Shown here: piece by piece, positions 44,095 to 53,314 of the stretch
How positions within the stretch are numbered: the first letter of the stretch is position 1
How the letters are laid out: each line of letters begins with the position of its first letter
NCBI GenBank assembly: GCA_017577365.1
Contig: PKRJ01000006.1
Location: forward strand, 26,175-90,174
Reading direction: 5' to 3'
Origin: Gammaproteobacteria bacterium
GTDB lineage: Bacteria; Pseudomonadota; Gammaproteobacteria; Steroidobacterales; Rariloculaceae
DNA length: 64,000 nucleotides
Translations under genes and position numbers: made by a program
Notes under the pieces: model-generated
Database searches by the model: none
The model's input: only the letters and a program-made list of their open reading frames with translations
Told to the model about the DNA's origin: nothing

Positions 44095-44366
44095 TTTCGG
44101 TCGCTTCCTCGTTCGAGTTCGTTCCGCGGTCGAGCGCGAGAGCGCGACGCGAGACGCCAGTCGTCGAACGGCACATTGGACCGCGCTTTTCCGGGCTCTT
44201 CGATGCTCTCGACCGAGCTATCGCCGTTTGTCGCTCTCGGCGCGGCGGTCGGGTCGCCCCATGAACCGCGCCGCCCGCTGCAAGTTGTGGGCCATTCCTG
44301 AGGCACGGAATGTGCTTGATCGCGTCCCGTAGGAACGCAAAACGGGGAGTTCCACAAGACCGGGCC

Positions 44367-46379
44367 ATGCAAAGTTTGCAATGGTATTTGAATCGTGCGA
44401 GAGCGATGCCGGCCGAGGAGATCGCCGCTCGCGCGTGGCGGCAGCTGCGCTTCGGCGCGGAGCGCCTCGGGCTCGTCGGGCGTCGCGACGCCGCGCCCGC
44501 CGAGTGGCCGCCGCGCGGCGGCATCGAGAGCGTTCCGCAGCCCGCCGTCGAGCTCGATCCCGAGCCGTATCTCGCCGTTGCCGACGACGTTCGTCGGGGG
44601 GTGTTCTCGTTCTTCGGGCGAAGCTTCTCGCTCGGCTTTCCTCCGCAATGGAGTACCGATCCGCTGACGGGAACGACCGCGCCGCTTACCTACGGCAAGA
44701 CTCTCGACCATCGCGATCCCGGCCTCGTCGGCGACGTCAAGCACCTGTGGGAGCTCAACCGGCATCTCGAGCTCGTCTCGCTCGCGCAGGCTTATCGGTT
44801 GACCGGCGATCGCGCTCACGTCGATACGCTCCGCGAGCTGCTCGAGAGCTGGATGCGGCAATGCCCGTACCTCCGAGGCGCGAACTGGTGCAGCTCGCTC
44901 GAGGTCGCGATCCGCCTGATCAACTGGCATCTCGCCTACGTGATCAGCGGGGGGGCGGAGTCGCCGCTGTTCGACGGCGCGGAGGGGCGTCGCTTCCGTG
45001 ACGAATGGCTGCGCTCGATCCATCGGCACAATCGTTTCGTCATGGGGCATCTGTCGACTTACGCGTCGTCGTCGAACAATCACCTGATCGGCGAGGCCGC
45101 GGGAGTCTTCGTCGCGTGCTGCACGTGGCCGTGCTGGCCCGAGTCGCGCAAATGGCGCGACGACGCGCGTACGATCCTCGAGCGCGAGATGCGGCGACAG
45201 GTCCATGCGGACGGCGTCGACAAGGAGCAGACCACGTGGTATCAGCAATTCGTCGCGTCGCTGTTCCTCGTCGCGGGCGTCGCCGGACGGCGGGCCGGTA
45301 TCGCGTTCACGCCCGACTACTGGCAGTCGCTCGGCAGAATGATCGAGTTCGTCTCGGCGATGATCGACGTCGGCGGCAACATGCCGATGATCGGCGATGC
45401 CGACGACGGGCTCGCGTTCGCGCTCGAGCCCAGACGAACGCTCGATCCGTTCCGATCGCTGCTCGGCGCGGGTGCCGTGCTGTTCGACGACGAGCTCTGG
45501 CGGAGTCAGGCAAGCGGTCACACGACGACCGCCGAGTGGCTGTGCGCCGGCGTCGAGCCGCTGCGCGACGTCGCGCCGGCGTCTTCCTATCGGAGGGCCG
45601 ACCGTTTCGCTTTCCCGGACGGCGGCTATTACGTGCTCGGCCGTGACCTCGGCGCGTCGGACGAAGCCCGTGCGGTCGTCGACGCCGGGCCGCTCGGCTT
45701 CTTGAGCATCGCGGGCCACGGTCACGCCGATTGTCTGTCCGTCACGTTATCGGTCGGCGGCAGAGAGCAGCTCGTCGACCCCGGCACGTACGTCTATCAC
45801 TCCGATCGACATTGGCGGGACTATTTCCGCGGGACGGCCGCGCACAACACGGTGCGCATCGACGGCGAGGATCAGTCGGTGATCGGCGGACCGTTCTTGT
45901 GGACGTCGAGAGCCGAGGCCACGGTGGAGCGCTTCGAGCGCACCGACGAGCACGACCGGTTGATCGCGTCGCACGACGGTTATCTTCGTCTCGCCGATCC
46001 GGTGCGCCACCGTCGCGAGGTGCGATTCGAGAAGGCGAACGACGTGCTCGAGGTCGTCGATCGCATCGAGGGCCAGGGCCGACATCTCGTCGAGCGGTTC
46101 TGGCATTTCGCCGAAACCTGCCGCGTCGCGCTCGACGGCCGCGCGGCCGTCTCGACCGACGGTGAGATCGAGATCCGCATCGACGTCGACGAGGTGGACG
46201 CGCGCCCCGAGCTTCTGTCGGGCAGCGACTCGCCGCTCGGCGGCTGGATCTCGCGAGGCTTCGGCCGCAAGGCGCCGACGACGACGCTCGTCTATCGAAG
46301 CGAAGCCGTCGGCACCGCGGAGCTCAGGACGCGGATCTCGATCCGCCGCGTTCGCTCGTCCGCACCCTCCGCCGTTTGA
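44367..46379 (+). CDS. Heparinase II/III family protein
   Basis: The protein has 670 residues from ATG 44367; an upstream extension looks non-coding. The N-terminal alpha/alpha toroid has YGKTLDHRDPGLVGDVKHLWELNRH and SSSNNHLIGEAAG, where the Asn-His cluster forms the catalytic cleft. The C-terminal beta-sandwich has IAGHGHADCLSVTLSVGGREQLVDPGTYVY and RGTAAHNTVRIDGEDQS. No signal peptide is seen. Members within polysaccharide biosynthesis loci are thought to trim or modify the uronic-acid polymer. The enzyme would cut a 1,4-linked uronic acid glycan by beta-elimination. Confidence 0.85.
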   Translation: MQSLQWYLNRARAMPAEEIAARAWRQLRFGAERLGLVGRRDAAPAEWPPRGGIESVPQPAVELDPEPYLAVADDVRRGVFSFFGRSFSLGFPPQWSTDPLTGTTAPLTYGKTLDHRDPGLVGDVKHLWELNRHLELVSLAQAYRLTGDRAHVDTLRELLESWMRQCPYLRGANWCSSLEVAIRLINWHLAYVISGGAESPLFDGAEGRRFRDEWLRSIHRHNRFVMGHLSTYASSSNNHLIGEAAGVFVACCTWPCWPESRKWRDDARTILEREMRRQVHADGVDKEQTTWYQQFVASLFLVAGVAGRRAGIAFTPDYWQSLGRMIEFVSAMIDVGGNMPMIGDADDGLAFALEPRRTLDPFRSLLGAGAVLFDDELWRSQASGHTTTAEWLCAGVEPLRDVAPASSYRRADRFAFPDGGYYVLGRDLGASDEARAVVDAGPLGFLSIAGHGHADCLSVTLSVGGREQLVDPGTYVYHSDRHWRDYFRGTAAHNTVRIDGEDQSVIGGPFLWTSRAEATVERFERTDEHDRLIASHDGYLRLADPVRHRREVRFEKANDVLEVVDRIEGQGRHLVERFWHFAETCRVALDGRAAVSTDGEIEIRIDVDEVDARPELLSGSDSPLGGWISRGFGRKAPTTTLVYRSEAVGTAELRTRISIRRVRSSAPSAV

Positions 46380-46400
46380 CGCCGCACGGCCGAGCGACGG

Positions 46401-48083
46401 TCAGCGTATCCATGCCGTCACGCCGCCCGGCGACTTCGGACGGCGAAACTCCAGACCGCTTTCGACCGCGCCGATATCGGGTCCGGAGCCGCGATAGTCG
46501 AGCGTGACCGGCTCGCCTTGCGACCACTGCACGGGGTCCGCGAGCGTCAGCGTGCTCGCCTCGTAGTCGACCTTCATGACGCGCGTGGGACGGCTCTTGC
46601 CGATGCGGATCACGTCGCCGAGCGTCACGCCGAAGCCGTCGGTGAAATACGCCGGATCCTCGATCGGGACGACTTTGCCCGAGCCGCCCGCACGCGTGTA
46701 CGTGAGCGGAACCGCGGCGTCGATGCCGGGGCTTCCCGGCTGCAGCGCGAAGTCCTGCGGCTCTTGCGGATCCGGCGAGGCGAAGATCGGCTCGGCCTCG
46801 ATATTGCCGCGGAAATGCGCGTCGAAGCGCTTCTCCGCCTCGGCGAGGTCGAGCGCGGCACCGACGCCGCGCAGCTCGATCGTCGCGTCGTTCCCCGAGC
46901 TCTTGGCGATCAGATTGCCTTCGATGATCGACTGGCCCACTTCGCCGGACGGATTCGACTCGAGCCGAAACAGGAGATCGCCTTCGGTAATGCTCGGATC
47001 GCGGCGGTTGCCGTACACGATGTTGTTCTTGAAGACGTTGCCGGTCACGCCTTCGCCGCCCTCGTAGAAGACGAGTCCCCATGCCGGCCCGCCGTTGCCG
47101 TAGAAGGTGTTGTGATAGATTCGATTGTCTCTCGCGATCTTCGAGCCGCTACGGCTTTCCGACGTGATGCCTTCCTTGCTGTTCGCGTAGATGAGATTGC
47201 GCCGCACGATGTTGCGCTCGCCCTCGGTTTTCATGCCGGCGTTGCTCGGCACGTCGGCGGAGCGACCGGCGTTCCGGACGATGTTCTCCTCGAACAGGTT
47301 GCTTCGGCCCATCAGCGACAGGTTGCGTCCGCCGGCGCCCTTGCCCGCGACCGCGGACCAGTCGTTGTCGAAAACGTTGCGGCGAATCACGTTGCGGTCG
47401 CCCTTGACCTGCAGCAGGTTGTGCGCGCCGCGCGTCACGACGTTGCCCTGGAGCAGATTGCTGGTCGCGCCGCCGTTGATTTGGATGCTGTCCCCGTAGT
47501 CCTGGCCGTTCTCGTCCCGAAACACGCCGACGAAGTCGATGACGTTGTTGACCAGCTTGTTGTTGTGCGAGCCTTCGCCGATGCGGATGCCGTGCCACCC
47601 GTACGCGTAGCGGAACGACGAGCCCGCGATCGTGTTGTAGCTGCCCTTCTCGATCTCCACGAAATGCTGCACGCGCGCCTTCGGATGTCCCTCGACGCCG
47701 TCGACGTGGATGCCTTCGATCCTGATGTGCGAGCGATTGCGGAGGTCGATCGCGATCTCGAGCCCTCGCGGCTCGTCGGACGTCAGCACCGGTTCGCCGT
47801 CGCCGTAGGCCCGATAGCGAATCGGCGCCTCCGGCGTGCCGCTTTGCTCCGGACGGATCGGGTCGTTGACGTATTTCCCACCGAGCAGATGCACGACGTC
47901 GCCGGGTCGAACCGAACGGTTCGCTTTGGCGATCGTGCGCCACGGCGCGGATGCGCTCGTGCCGTCGTTGTCGTCGTTGCCTTGCGGTGAAACGTAGTAG
48001 TCGGCCGCGGACGCCAGCGAGGCGCAGAAGGCGAGCGTGATCGTGAAGAGCAACGAGAATGCGGTGCGCATCGGCTTCGGCAT
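46401..48083 (-). CDS. Exported right-handed parallel beta-helix protein
   Basis: This protein has 560 residues. The signal peptide ends SLASAADYYVSPQGND, which begins the DUF1565/PL6-like first coil (GTSASAPWRTIAKA, PGDVVHLLGGKYV). About a dozen coils with regular Asn/Val/Ile ladders follow (NNKLVNNVID, SNLLQGNVV, NVIRRNVFDND, NLFEENIVRN). The fold suits a polysaccharide lyase, epimerase or carbohydrate-binding protein. The catalytic Lys/Arg of PL6 enzymes cannot be placed with certainty. It is convergent with the heparinase-family gene (21 bp gap), so a periplasmic role on the locus polysaccharide is likely. Confidence 0.78.
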   Translation of the reverse strand: MPKPMRTAFSLLFTITLAFCASLASAADYYVSPQGNDDNDGTSASAPWRTIAKANRSVRPGDVVHLLGGKYVNDPIRPEQSGTPEAPIRYRAYGDGEPVLTSDEPRGLEIAIDLRNRSHIRIEGIHVDGVEGHPKARVQHFVEIEKGSYNTIAGSSFRYAYGWHGIRIGEGSHNNKLVNNVIDFVGVFRDENGQDYGDSIQINGGATSNLLQGNVVTRGAHNLLQVKGDRNVIRRNVFDNDWSAVAGKGAGGRNLSLMGRSNLFEENIVRNAGRSADVPSNAGMKTEGERNIVRRNLIYANSKEGITSESRSGSKIARDNRIYHNTFYGNGGPAWGLVFYEGGEGVTGNVFKNNIVYGNRRDPSITEGDLLFRLESNPSGEVGQSIIEGNLIAKSSGNDATIELRGVGAALDLAEAEKRFDAHFRGNIEAEPIFASPDPQEPQDFALQPGSPGIDAAVPLTYTRAGGSGKVVPIEDPAYFTDGFGVTLGDVIRIGKSRPTRVMKVDYEASTLTLADPVQWSQGEPVTLDYRGSGPDIGAVESGLEFRRPKSPGGVTAWIR

Positions 48084-48422
48084 CGTGACTTCTCCGTGGG
48101 CTTCGGCGCGGGTTCGCGAGCGCGGAGCGCAACGATCTCGGACGTTCGCCGTGCGGATCTCGGCGACTTCGGCTCCGCGAGCTCGGGTTCGAGCCGTATG
48201 AAGCGGCTTTCATCGCGGCGCGTCATGCCGCGTTTCTCGGATTCGGCGCATTTCGCGCCAGGCCCCCGCGGGAGGCGGCAACCCTATCACGCCGAATACC
48301 ATCCTGAAAACTGTACGCAATCGGCGACGGTTCTGCGCTGCGCGCGAGACGACGCGCGCAGAATGACGTTGGCGGCCGGGCTGGTAGGGCGAGCCCGCCC
48401 TACACCGGCTCGCTGCGAATTC
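48084..48422. repeat. Intergenic interval with two strong hairpins (REP-like)
   Basis: This 339-bp gap holds no supported gene. CTGCGCGCG (48339-48347) pairs with CGCGCGCAG (48354-48362), and GTAGGGCG (48384-48391) pairs with CGCCCTAC (48396-48403). The second has the GTAGGGCGGGC-type palindrome seen dispersed in many proteobacterial genomes, so this could be a REP/BIME unit. The pair could also end the GT4 transcript that comes from the right and is followed by this interval. Confidence 0.5.
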
Positions 48423-49676
48423 TCAGCGGACTTTCGCTCCGACTCGATTCGCCAGAACGGGTTCCAACGCGTTCTTGCGGAGCCGCTCGGGTGCGGTGAG
48501 CAACTCGACGAGCGGCAGGGCGCTCTCCGGCGAATGATGGCGGACGGCGTAGGCCCGCGCCGCGCGGCCGAGCTCGCGAAGGCGCGTGCGGTCGTGGAGC
48601 AGCGAGGCGACGGCGTCGACGAGCCGCTCGTCGCTGCCGACGAAGACGCCCGCGCCGCCGCGCGACAGGCAGCCGTCGGGATCGACGAAGCAGCTCACGA
48701 CCGGCACGCCGCGTAGCCATGCCTGGATGAACGTATTCGGGAATCCCTCCCACAGGCTCGTATTCACGAGCAAGTCGCTCGCCTCGAGCTCCCGCTCGAC
48801 CTGCTCGATCGGCAGCTCGCCGAGATAGCGCAGGTTCGAAAGCCGCGCGATCCGCTCGTGCAGCGCACCGAAACGCGCTCGCGGCCCCGGCCGACCGATC
48901 ATCACGAACTCGACGTCGTCGCGGTGCGAGAGCGCCTCGGCGAGATCGACGAAGACCTCGGGGCGCTTCAGCGGCTTGAAGTTCGCGATCCAAACGACCC
49001 GCACGCGCGCGGGCTCCTCGGCGGACCGGCACAGATCCGGAATCGGCTGGAAGTTGCGCACGACGAGCGTCGCGTCGAGCCCGTGCGCGGATTTGAGCAT
49101 GCGCGCCTGCTGCTCCGTCTGAGCGACGATCGCGTCGGCGCGGCGCATGCCGTAGAGACCGACTCGCCGCGCGACCCATTTCACGAGCCCATAGCGGCTC
49201 CACTCGAATGGCACCGCCTTCTCCACGTCGCGATCCGAGGCCACGTGATAGACGAGCTTCGCGCCGTGTCCGCGGCAGTACCAGGCGCAGGCACCGGTGA
49301 ACGGCATCAGACATCGCTGGTAGACGACGTCGGGCTCGAGCTCGCGCAGCGTACGCACGAGCGAAGGCAGGTCGAGCAGCATTCGCAGTCGGCCCTGGTT
49401 GCCGCTCGAGCCGAACGTGACGATGCGATAACCGTCGCGCTCGCGGTTTTCCGGCGCGTTACGAGTCACGAAAAGGATCTCGACGTCGCGGCGCGGGCGG
49501 AGGAGCTCGAGCAGGCATCGCGCTTGATACTGCGCGCCTCCCATCAGCGCTTCCCAGTGCGAGTCGATGACGAGCGCGATCCGAGTCCGCCGCCGCTCCG
49601 CGACCACCGCGCCGTCCGCGTTCGAAACTGCGCCGCTCGAGGCGGCGGTCCGCGCGTCGTCCTCGGTCTCCGTCAT
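48423..49676 (-). CDS. GT4 family glycosyltransferase
   Basis: The protein has 417 residues from ATG 49676, which overlaps the stop of the upstream sulfotransferase gene (ATGA). A disordered acidic leader (MTETEDDARTAASSG) precedes the GT-B fold: RIALVIDSHWEALMGGAQYQ, LVYHVASDRDVEK, VVWIANFKPLKRPEVFVDLA, and the donor site SLWEGFPNTFIQAWLRGVPVV with its conserved Glu. It should build the lipid-linked repeat unit in the cytoplasm. Coupling with a sulfotransferase supports modification of the same glycan. Confidence 0.88.
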   Translation of the reverse strand: MTETEDDARTAASSGAVSNADGAVVAERRRTRIALVIDSHWEALMGGAQYQARCLLELLRPRRDVEILFVTRNAPENRERDGYRIVTFGSSGNQGRLRMLLDLPSLVRTLRELEPDVVYQRCLMPFTGACAWYCRGHGAKLVYHVASDRDVEKAVPFEWSRYGLVKWVARRVGLYGMRRADAIVAQTEQQARMLKSAHGLDATLVVRNFQPIPDLCRSAEEPARVRVVWIANFKPLKRPEVFVDLAEALSHRDDVEFVMIGRPGPRARFGALHERIARLSNLRYLGELPIEQVERELEASDLLVNTSLWEGFPNTFIQAWLRGVPVVSCFVDPDGCLSRGGAGVFVGSDERLVDAVASLLHDRTRLRELGRAARAYAVRHHSPESALPLVELLTAPERLRKNALEPVLANRVGAKVR

Positions 49677-50701
49677 GGGGCCGCCTCCGGGCGTCTTCTG
49701 ATCAGATAGTGGCCGAGGTAGACGGCTGCGGAGCGCACCAGCCCGCGCTTCTCGACGTCTCGCGTGATCAGCGTGAGACCGTCCTTCACGCGCAGCAGCT
49801 CGAGCACGGGGCGGTTGAGGCTCCGGGGGCCGCGTGCGAGCTCCGGCTCGTAGCCGAGCGCGTGCATCGCGTCCCACGCGATCGACTCGATCTCGCGGAC
49901 CATGCGCGGCTCGAGCGCACGCCGCCAGCGGCCGAGATTCGTCGAGACGATGCCGGTTCGCCCCTTCGTCGAGCCGTGATTCTCCACGGGCCGGTCTAGC
50001 GCGAGCATCGATTCGGTGAACTCGACGCCGAGGTGGTTGCACAATCGACCGAGCTCGGCGGACGGATCGGTCAGCAACGCCTCGTAATGCACGCACGCGA
50101 GCGCCGGCGTGCCTCGTTCGACGAGCTCGGCGATGCGCAGCATCGCATCGTTCCAACGGTGCGCCGCGCGACGCATGTCCTTGCCGAAACTTTCGCGCAT
50201 CGAGAGACAGTAGTCGCGCACGTCGCGGACGATGTGGATCAGCCGTGCGCGGGGAAACAGGCGTGTGAGCGTGTCGACGTGCTCGACATAGCCGGGCGTC
50301 TTGTCGCCCCAGATGACGCCGGAGCCCGGCTCCGCCTCGAGCTCCGCGCGCACGAACCCCTCGAACAAGCCGGCGGCGTCGAACCTGCCGCGGCACGCCC
50401 TATGCCAGAGCTCGACCGAGAGCGGTCCGCGCGCCTTTTGCCGATAGTCGAAGTACGGCGACTTGCGCAAGGCGCTCGCGAGCCGCGCGAGCTCGGCTTC
50501 GGTCCGCGGCTCTCCCCGCGACGCGACCCATGCATCGATGAACGGCAAGAAGTCCGTTTCCCACGGCAGGATCCGGATGCGCGGGTGGCGATCGAGAAGA
50601 TTGCGCAAGAGCTTCGTGCCGGAGCGCGGCATGCCGATGACGAAAAGCGGTCCTTCCCAATTGGCTCCATCGGTCCGCATCCGTGGTGCTCCGTCGGTCA
50701 T
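49673..50701 (-). CDS. PAPS-dependent sulfotransferase
   Basis: The protein has 342 residues from the ATG at 50701; a later Met at 50683 is also possible. The 5'-phosphosulfate loop is PLFVIGMPRSGTKLLRNLL and the 3'-phosphate segment is RARLIHIVRDVRDYCLSMRES. GVIWGDKTPGYVEHVDTL and VHYEALLTDPSAELGRLCNHLG are typical of the Sulfotransfer_3 group. The enzyme would move a sulfuryl group from PAPS to a hydroxyl of a sugar or lipid intermediate. It is divergent from a GT4 gene and coupled to another, so a glycan substrate is likely. Confidence 0.87.
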   Translation of the reverse strand: MTDGAPRMRTDGANWEGPLFVIGMPRSGTKLLRNLLDRHPRIRILPWETDFLPFIDAWVASRGEPRTEAELARLASALRKSPYFDYRQKARGPLSVELWHRACRGRFDAAGLFEGFVRAELEAEPGSGVIWGDKTPGYVEHVDTLTRLFPRARLIHIVRDVRDYCLSMRESFGKDMRRAAHRWNDAMLRIAELVERGTPALACVHYEALLTDPSAELGRLCNHLGVEFTESMLALDRPVENHGSTKGRTGIVSTNLGRWRRALEPRMVREIESIAWDAMHALGYEPELARGPRSLNRPVLELLRVKDGLTLITRDVEKRGLVRSAAVYLGHYLIRRRPEAAP

Positions 50702-50963
50702 CGAGTCGATCTCGTCGTTGCACGGCGAATGCAAGGCGGGTGCCACGGCGCCTGAACCGACACGCGGGTCCTCGCCCATGGGCCGGGCCGAGCGCGGCAC
50801 GCCGGCTCGATTGCAAATCTTGGGATCGCTCGCGTCTCTTGCGACGACGGTGGTGGTCCTCGCGTCGCGTGGACCGGGTCGGCAAGCCGGTGTCGCGCGG
50901 CGCGCGACGGCACGGCGCGATTCTTGGATAGGCCGCGGGACGAAGCTTCGAAACGGATGCGGC

Positions 50964-52082
50964 GTGACGGACGAGCGGTTGAACGTGCTCATGGTCGGAC
51001 CGGGGCTCGACGTCGCCGGGGGGATCTCGGCGGTCGTGAACCATTGGCTCGCGGCCGGGCTCGACGAGCGCGTCACGCTTCGCTATATCGCGACGCTCGA
51101 CGGCCGCGACGCGGATCGCCCGGCACGAAAGCTCGGAAGCTGCGCGCGCGCGTATGCGTCGTTCGCGCGCGAAGCCCTGACGCGGACGGTCGATATCGTG
51201 CACGTGCACTTGTCGACCGGCGCGAGCTTCTACCGCAAGCTCGGGATCCTCGAGGCCGCGCGGCTCAGAAGGCTCAAGACCGTCGTGCACCTGCACGGCT
51301 CGCGCTTCATGGAGTTCTACGCGCACGGATCGCGACGCCGCGTGCGGCTGATCCGCCGGGTTCTCGATCGCGCCGACGCCGTGATCGTTCTTTCCGCGGC
51401 ATGGCGCGATTTCGTGCACGGCATCTCGTCGAATCCGAACGTGCACATCCTGCACAACGGCGCGACGAAGGCGATGTTCGGGCCGCGCGCGAGCAACGGC
51501 GAAGAGATCGTGATCTCGTTCATGGGACGCCTCGGCGATCGCAAAGGGACGTGGGATCTGCTCGAGGCGTTCAGGCGGCTCGCGGGCGAGGTGCCGAACG
51601 TGCGCCTCATCCTCGGCGGCGACGGCGAGACGGAGAAGGCGCGGCGGATCGTCGCGCGCGACGGCCTCGAAGGGCGGGTCACGGTGACCGGCTGGCTCGC
51701 GGGGGCGGACAAGCTCGACGTGTTCAACAGAACGGATATCTACGTGTTGCCGTCGTATCACGAGGGGCTGCCCGCGTCGATCGTCGAGGCGATGGCCGCC
51801 GGCGCGCCGATCGTCTCGACGCCGGTCGGGGGGATCCCCGAAGCGGTCATCGACGGCCACAACGGCTATCTCGTCGCGCCGGGCGATATCGACGCGCTCC
51901 ACGATCGTCTGCGCAGGCTCGTGCTCGATGCTGGGCTGCGCGATCGCATGGGACGGCGCAGCCGCGAGCTGATGGAGAAGCATTTCGAGCTGGATGCGCT
52001 TCTCGATCGGCTCGTCGAGGTCTATCGCACCACGTTGCGCAGCGATGGCCGTCCGCGCTTGAAACCGGCCGTGCCCGGCTGA
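50964..52082 (+). CDS. GT4 family glycosyltransferase
   Basis: This product has 372 residues from GTG 50964 (no ATG before LNVLMVGPG except a poor one). The fold is well conserved: VGPGLDVAGGISAVVNHW at the acceptor side, VHLHGSRFMEFYAHGS, ISFMGRLGDRKGTWDLLEAF, LILGGDGE, and YHEGLPASIVEAMAAGAPIVSTPVGGIPE with the catalytic Glu pair. It resembles WcaL/PimB-like mannosyl- or hexosyltransferases. Its last 61 bases overlap the convergent GT4 gene on the other strand. Confidence 0.88.
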   Translation: MTDERLNVLMVGPGLDVAGGISAVVNHWLAAGLDERVTLRYIATLDGRDADRPARKLGSCARAYASFAREALTRTVDIVHVHLSTGASFYRKLGILEAARLRRLKTVVHLHGSRFMEFYAHGSRRRVRLIRRVLDRADAVIVLSAAWRDFVHGISSNPNVHILHNGATKAMFGPRASNGEEIVISFMGRLGDRKGTWDLLEAFRRLAGEVPNVRLILGGDGETEKARRIVARDGLEGRVTVTGWLAGADKLDVFNRTDIYVLPSYHEGLPASIVEAMAAGAPIVSTPVGGIPEAVIDGHNGYLVAPGDIDALHDRLRRLVLDAGLRDRMGRRSRELMEKHFELDALLDRLVEVYRTTLRSDGRPRLKPAVPG

Positions 52083-53314
52083 TCGGTCGAAAGCACCCGA
52101 AAATAGGTTTCCTCGACGAGGTCCGCCATGCGGCGGTGCGTGCGGAATCGCTCGACGAACCGACGCCCCGCTCGGCCCATCTCCGCCGCCTCGTCCGGAT
52201 GCGCGAGCACGTGCAGGATCGCGACCGCGAACTCGTCTTCGTCCCAATCCGCGAGAAGCCCCGCGCCGCTGTCGCGCAGGATCGGCGTTTGCTCGGGATG
52301 CGTGCTGGCGACGACCGGACGCCCGAGCGCCATGTACTCGATGAGCTTCGTCGGCGACGTCGACAAGAGCAGCGGAATCGGCGCATAGGGCGATACGCAG
52401 ACGTCCGCCGCGCGGACGTAGTCCCACGCGCGCGGTTCGTCGAGCCAGCCGGTGATCGTGACCGCGTGCTCGACGCCGAGACGGCGCGCCTCGTCGGTCA
52501 GCGCGCGCTCGTCCCCGGCCATGCCGCCCTTGCCCACGAAGAGCAGCCTTGCGCGCGGCTCGCGCTCCACGACTCGCGCGAGCACGCGCACGAGGAACTC
52601 GAGCTGCCGTTGGCGCAGCAGCGTGCCGAGGTAGACGATCCAGCGTTCGTTCGAAGGCTTGTCGACGCCGACGCCGACGCTCGCGTCGAGCCGCGCGAGG
52701 TTCAGAGAGCTAGGCACCGGCGTCATCTTCTCGATGGGAACGCCCTCGGCCGCCATGTCCCGACGCATCTGCTCGCTCTGCACGAACACGTGCCGGGCGC
52801 TCGGCAGGATCACGCGGTGGAGGATCGTCTTCTGCAACGCGCCGCGGAGCAGATACAGCCAGCGGTATCGTGCGAAGGCTCGCCGCGCGTTGTATAGCGC
52901 GGACTCCGAATGCGGAAACGCGATCCAGTAGAAGAACGGCACGTCGTGCAGCTTGCACGCCGCGATCGCGACCAGCGCGCCCAAGTATTTGTCCTTCACC
53001 TGAACCAGGTCGTAGTCGCCTTTCTCGAGCAGCGCGAACGTGCGCAGGTCGTTGACGAACGCGAGCCAGTGCTTGCGGAACCGATGGCGGCGTGCTCTCC
53101 CGGGATCCGTGTCGGCGACGTACGCGACGCCGAGGCCGAAAGGCCGCGCGCCGCCGCGGCTGTCATGACGGGGATCGGGGCGCAGCAGCCAGTCGACGAC
53201 GTGGCCGCGCGCCGCGAACTCGTCGCCGAAGATCGCTTTCGCGGCCGGGCGGAACGGCGGGAACATGTCCGACGTCATCAACAGCAGCCGGAGTCTCGCT
53301 CGTTCGGCGTTCAT
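52022..53314 (-). CDS. GT4 family glycosyltransferase
   Basis: The protein has 430 residues from ATG 53314, which overlaps the upstream sulfotransferase stop (ATGA). Domain features: LLLMTSDMFPPFRPAAKAIFGDEFAARGHVVDW at the N-terminus, RWIVYLGTLLRQRQLEFLVRVL, LLFVGKGG, and the donor motif STSPTKLIEYMALGRPVVAS with Glu. It shares with its partner a cytoplasmic location and the tight coupling to a sulfotransferase, repeating the pattern seen at 48423-50701. Confidence 0.88.
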   Translation of the reverse strand: MNAERARLRLLLMTSDMFPPFRPAAKAIFGDEFAARGHVVDWLLRPDPRHDSRGGARPFGLGVAYVADTDPGRARRHRFRKHWLAFVNDLRTFALLEKGDYDLVQVKDKYLGALVAIAACKLHDVPFFYWIAFPHSESALYNARRAFARYRWLYLLRGALQKTILHRVILPSARHVFVQSEQMRRDMAAEGVPIEKMTPVPSSLNLARLDASVGVGVDKPSNERWIVYLGTLLRQRQLEFLVRVLARVVEREPRARLLFVGKGGMAGDERALTDEARRLGVEHAVTITGWLDEPRAWDYVRAADVCVSPYAPIPLLLSTSPTKLIEYMALGRPVVASTHPEQTPILRDSGAGLLADWDEDEFAVAILHVLAHPDEAAEMGRAGRRFVERFRTHRRMADLVEETYFRVLSTDQPGTAGFKRGRPSLRNVVR

